Shown: positions 62,038-64,000 of the stretch, one piece after another | Position numbering within the stretch: the first letter of the stretch is position 1 | Layout: each line of letters begins with the position of its first letter | Origin: Pseudobowmanella zhangzhouensis | GTDB lineage: Bacteria > Pseudomonadota > Gammaproteobacteria > Enterobacterales > Alteromonadaceae | DNA: 64,000 nucleotides | NCBI RefSeq assembly: GCF_042662685.1 | Contig: NZ_JBHSYO010000003.1 | Span: forward strand, 248,001-312,000 | Direction: 5' to 3' | Translations under genes and position numbers: made by a program | Notes under the pieces: generated by a model | What the model was told of the DNA's origin: nothing | Database searches by the model: none | Seen by the model: only the letters and a program-made list of their open reading frames with translations

Positions 62038-63105
62038 TTAAATATCGTCCAGCCCTTCTTCAAGGCCATGTAATTCATTCTCACTATCCAAACGCTTGCC
62101 GCCTTTGGTTAGCAGTTGTAATTCTGATTTCACCGAGGTCGGGCGTTTTATCTTTGACTTGATTTGCAATGCAAGATTATCTCTGGAGCGTCCCAGCTTA
62201 GTTCTGAAAGTAGGCAAGTTTTCTACCGACATGATCACATATTCAGGTAACTCTACCGGGATAATGTCACCTGCTTTAAGCTCCATTATTTCACTCAATG
62301 GCAGTTCAAATTCCAGCAATTCAGCTGACACCTCAACCTCCACATCCAGGATTTCATCGCGCAGTGCCTTACTCCAGCGCAGATCGGTATCTTCTTTATC
62401 ACTCTTAACGCCTGCATCAAGTAATTCTCGGATTGGCTCCAGCATTGAGTACGGCAACGCAACATGGAAGTCACCGCCGCCACCATCTAACTCTATATGG
62501 AAAGAACTGATTACGACCACCTCGGTCGGGTTAACAATGTTAGCCATTGCCGGGTTCACTTCGGAGTCCAGATATTCAAAAGACACATCCATTACCGGCG
62601 CCCACGCCTCTTTGTAATCCTCAAAGATCAGCTTGAGCAACATTTGGGTAATACGGCGTTCAGTGGGGGTGAATTCCCGCCCTTCGATTTTGGCATGGAA
62701 GCGACCATCACCACCGAAGAAGTTATCCACCAGAATAAACACCAGACGGGCTTCCATGGTGATCAAACCAGTGCCTTTGAGCGGGCGTAAGCGCACCATA
62801 TTCAAACTGGTCGGTACGAACAGGGTGTGCACGTACTCTCCAAATTTGATCATCTGAATGCCGTTAATTGACACTTCTGCACTGCGACGCATCATATTGA
62901 ACAAGCTTACCCGCATATGGCGGGCAAAACGCTCGTTGACCATTTCCAGCGTCGGCATGCGCCCACGCACAATACGGTCCTGAGAAGAGAAGTCGTACTC
63001 GATTAACCCATCGGCACTGACCGACGATTCGACATCGTCTTCCTCGACGTCATCAACGCCGTGCAGTAGTGCATCAATCTCGTCCTGGGATAACAAATCA
63101 GTCAC
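62038..63105 (-). CDS. fliM: Flagellar motor switch protein FliM
   Basis: This 355-residue protein has the N-terminal CheY-binding motif LLSQDEIDALLHG, the middle CheC-like domain (GGDGRFHAKIEGREFTPTE) and a C-terminal SpoA domain. CheY-P binding here reverses rotation. It lies 12 bases after fliL. Confidence 0.97.
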   Translation of the reverse strand: MTDLLSQDEIDALLHGVDDVEEDDVESSVSADGLIEYDFSSQDRIVRGRMPTLEMVNERFARHMRVSLFNMMRRSAEVSINGIQMIKFGEYVHTLFVPTSLNMVRLRPLKGTGLITMEARLVFILVDNFFGGDGRFHAKIEGREFTPTERRITQMLLKLIFEDYKEAWAPVMDVSFEYLDSEVNPAMANIVNPTEVVVISSFHIELDGGGGDFHVALPYSMLEPIRELLDAGVKSDKEDTDLRWSKALRDEILDVEVEVSAELLEFELPLSEIMELKAGDIIPVELPEYVIMSVENLPTFRTKLGRSRDNLALQIKSKIKRPTSVKSELQLLTKGGKRLDSENELHGLEEGLDDI

Positions 63106-63117
63106 GGTTTATTTCGC

Positions 63118-63648
63118 CTATTGCATTACAAAGCCAGTGAATAACACTTTTTCCACCACTTCACTGCCAGTGATATCTTTCATCGTCGATTTGACATCAC
63201 GCAGCGCCTGATCGCGCAGCGCCACTTTACCGGCCTCAGTCACCAAATCATCAGCGTTGCTACTACTGAATGCACTGACAAGCGCCCCTTCGATTGAAGG
63301 AATATGCAGCTTAGCCAGTTCTTCGTTTTCAATACCGCGAACCATCAACTGCACCCGGATTTCAACCACCCGACCGCGGCTGGTGCCTGGCACATTAAAG
63401 GTAAAAGGACGAGGCATTTGCACATACATGGCGGTACCTTTTTCCACCGATACATTTTCGGCTGGCGCGGCTGGCGCACCATCCGCCGGCATTGCGCCAC
63501 CTTCCATCATCGGCGGTGGCTCCTCACCACCTAATAAAAAGAATGCACCGGCACCCGCACCGAGTAACACCACCACCGCAATGATGATGATCATTAACTT
63601 GCCTTTCTTTTTACCTTCTTCAGGTGCGTCTTCTGGTACTTCTGCCAT
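63118..63648 (-). CDS. fliL: Flagellar basal body-associated protein FliL
   Basis: This protein has 176 residues from the ATG at 63648; a GTG two codons up is less likely. A cytoplasmic start (EDAPEEGKKKGK), one helix (MIIIIAVVVLLGAGAGAFFLL) and a periplasmic domain follow, with an Ala/Pro/Met-rich stretch just outside the membrane (EEPPPMMEGG). FliL supports the stator complex. Confidence 0.93.
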   Translation of the reverse strand: MAEVPEDAPEEGKKKGKLMIIIIAVVVLLGAGAGAFFLLGGEEPPPMMEGGAMPADGAPAAPAENVSVEKGTAMYVQMPRPFTFNVPGTSRGRVVEIRVQLMVRGIENEELAKLHIPSIEGALVSAFSSSNADDLVTEAGKVALRDQALRDVKSTMKDITGSEVVEKVLFTGFVMQ

Positions 63649-63713
63649 CTTCACTTCTCACATAACGAATTTGTCAGCCCGCCACCTGCTTTGAGGCAAC
63701 GCTTAACCTGTAT

Positions 63714-64000
63714 TTAGACAAAATAGTCTATCACGCCATTTTCCGGCATGCTCACCGAAACCAACTCAGATTGGCCGATATTCTCAATATTTTCGCCATT
63801 CGCAAACTGCTGCCCCTGGCCGGCTTGTTGACCCTGACCATTTTGACCATTAGCTGATTGATCCGATTGCTGGCGAATGGACGATTGATTCAATTCAATC
63901 CCACGTTCAGCGAGCATATCGCGCAGGCGCTGCTGACTGTCCTGCAACATATCCCGGGCAGTCTGAGTCTGAACCACAAACGAGACACTAGCCTGATCGC
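63714..64000 (-). CDS. fliK: Flagellar hook-length control protein FliK, C-terminal end only
   Basis: The frame is open from the window edge to the stop at 63714-63716, so the N-terminus lies outside. The visible part (QASVSFVVQTQTARDMLQDS) is the end of the FliK globular domain. A Gln/Gly/Asn-rich tail follows (QNGQGQQAGQGQQ). It directly precedes fliL in the classical fliK-fliL-fliM order. Confidence 0.85.
   Translation of the reverse strand, partial: DQASVSFVVQTQTARDMLQDSQQRLRDMLAERGIELNQSSIRQQSDQSANGQNGQGQQAGQGQQFANGENIENIGQSELVSVSMPENGVIDYFV

Overview
The window looks like a chromosomal segment of a motile gammaproteobacterium close to Alteromonadales (Alteromonas-like). The grounds are a polar-flagellum and chemotaxis cluster carrying flhF, flhG and the parC/parP array-positioning genes, a complete ccmABCDEFGHI operon, a sapABCDF locus next to pspF/pspABC, and a TyrR-controlled phenylalanine/tyrosine degradation block. 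The genus cannot be settled from the sequence alone.

Layout. 1-6715: a partial periplasmic binding protein, a FabH-like ketoacyl synthase, an RDD/VWA/MoxR trio, and three small genes. 6716-9700: an accessory island. Its left half (6766-7645) has no supportable gene but is packed with hairpins and bounded by a 23-bp inverted repeat. Its right half is an array of three AT-rich gene cassettes of unknown function. Each cassette is followed by an integron attC site; the last attC is truncated and no integrase is visible. 9708-16621: tyrosine/phenylalanine catabolism (phhA, phhB, tyrR, hppD, hmgA, fahA, maiA), with TyrR-box-like operators before both catabolic operons. 16839-24811: phage-shock genes pspABC and pspF divergent across a sigma-54-type promoter, then sapABCDF. 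24902-33371: proteostasis block (ppiD, hupB, lon, clpX, clpP, tig). 33595-34009: tRNA operon Pro-Arg-His-Pro. 34229-36926: folD, a sugar-nucleotide epimerase and mlaA. 36926-43816: cytochrome c maturation. 43986-46159: a FliK-like protein and a protein resembling only the post-cleavage C-terminal fragment of FlhB. 46156-64000: chemotaxis and flagellar export genes on the minus strand (DUF2802, cheW, parP, parC, cheB, cheA, cheZ, cheY, fliA, flhG, flhF, flhA, flhB, fliR, fliQ, fliP, fliO, fliN, fliM, fliL, and the end of fliK).

How the genes work together. PhhA with PhhB turns phenylalanine into tyrosine. After transamination, HppD, HmgA, MaiA and FahA carry it to fumarate and acetoacetate, and TyrR lies between the two operons it probably controls. 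FliLMN and FliOPQR/FlhAB form the motor switch and export gate. FlhF and FlhG set flagellar place and number, FliA drives late genes, and ParC/ParP with a CheA linker holding three copies of one acidic motif probably anchor the chemosensory array at the pole. The least explained part is the cassette island at about 6.7-9.7 kb.
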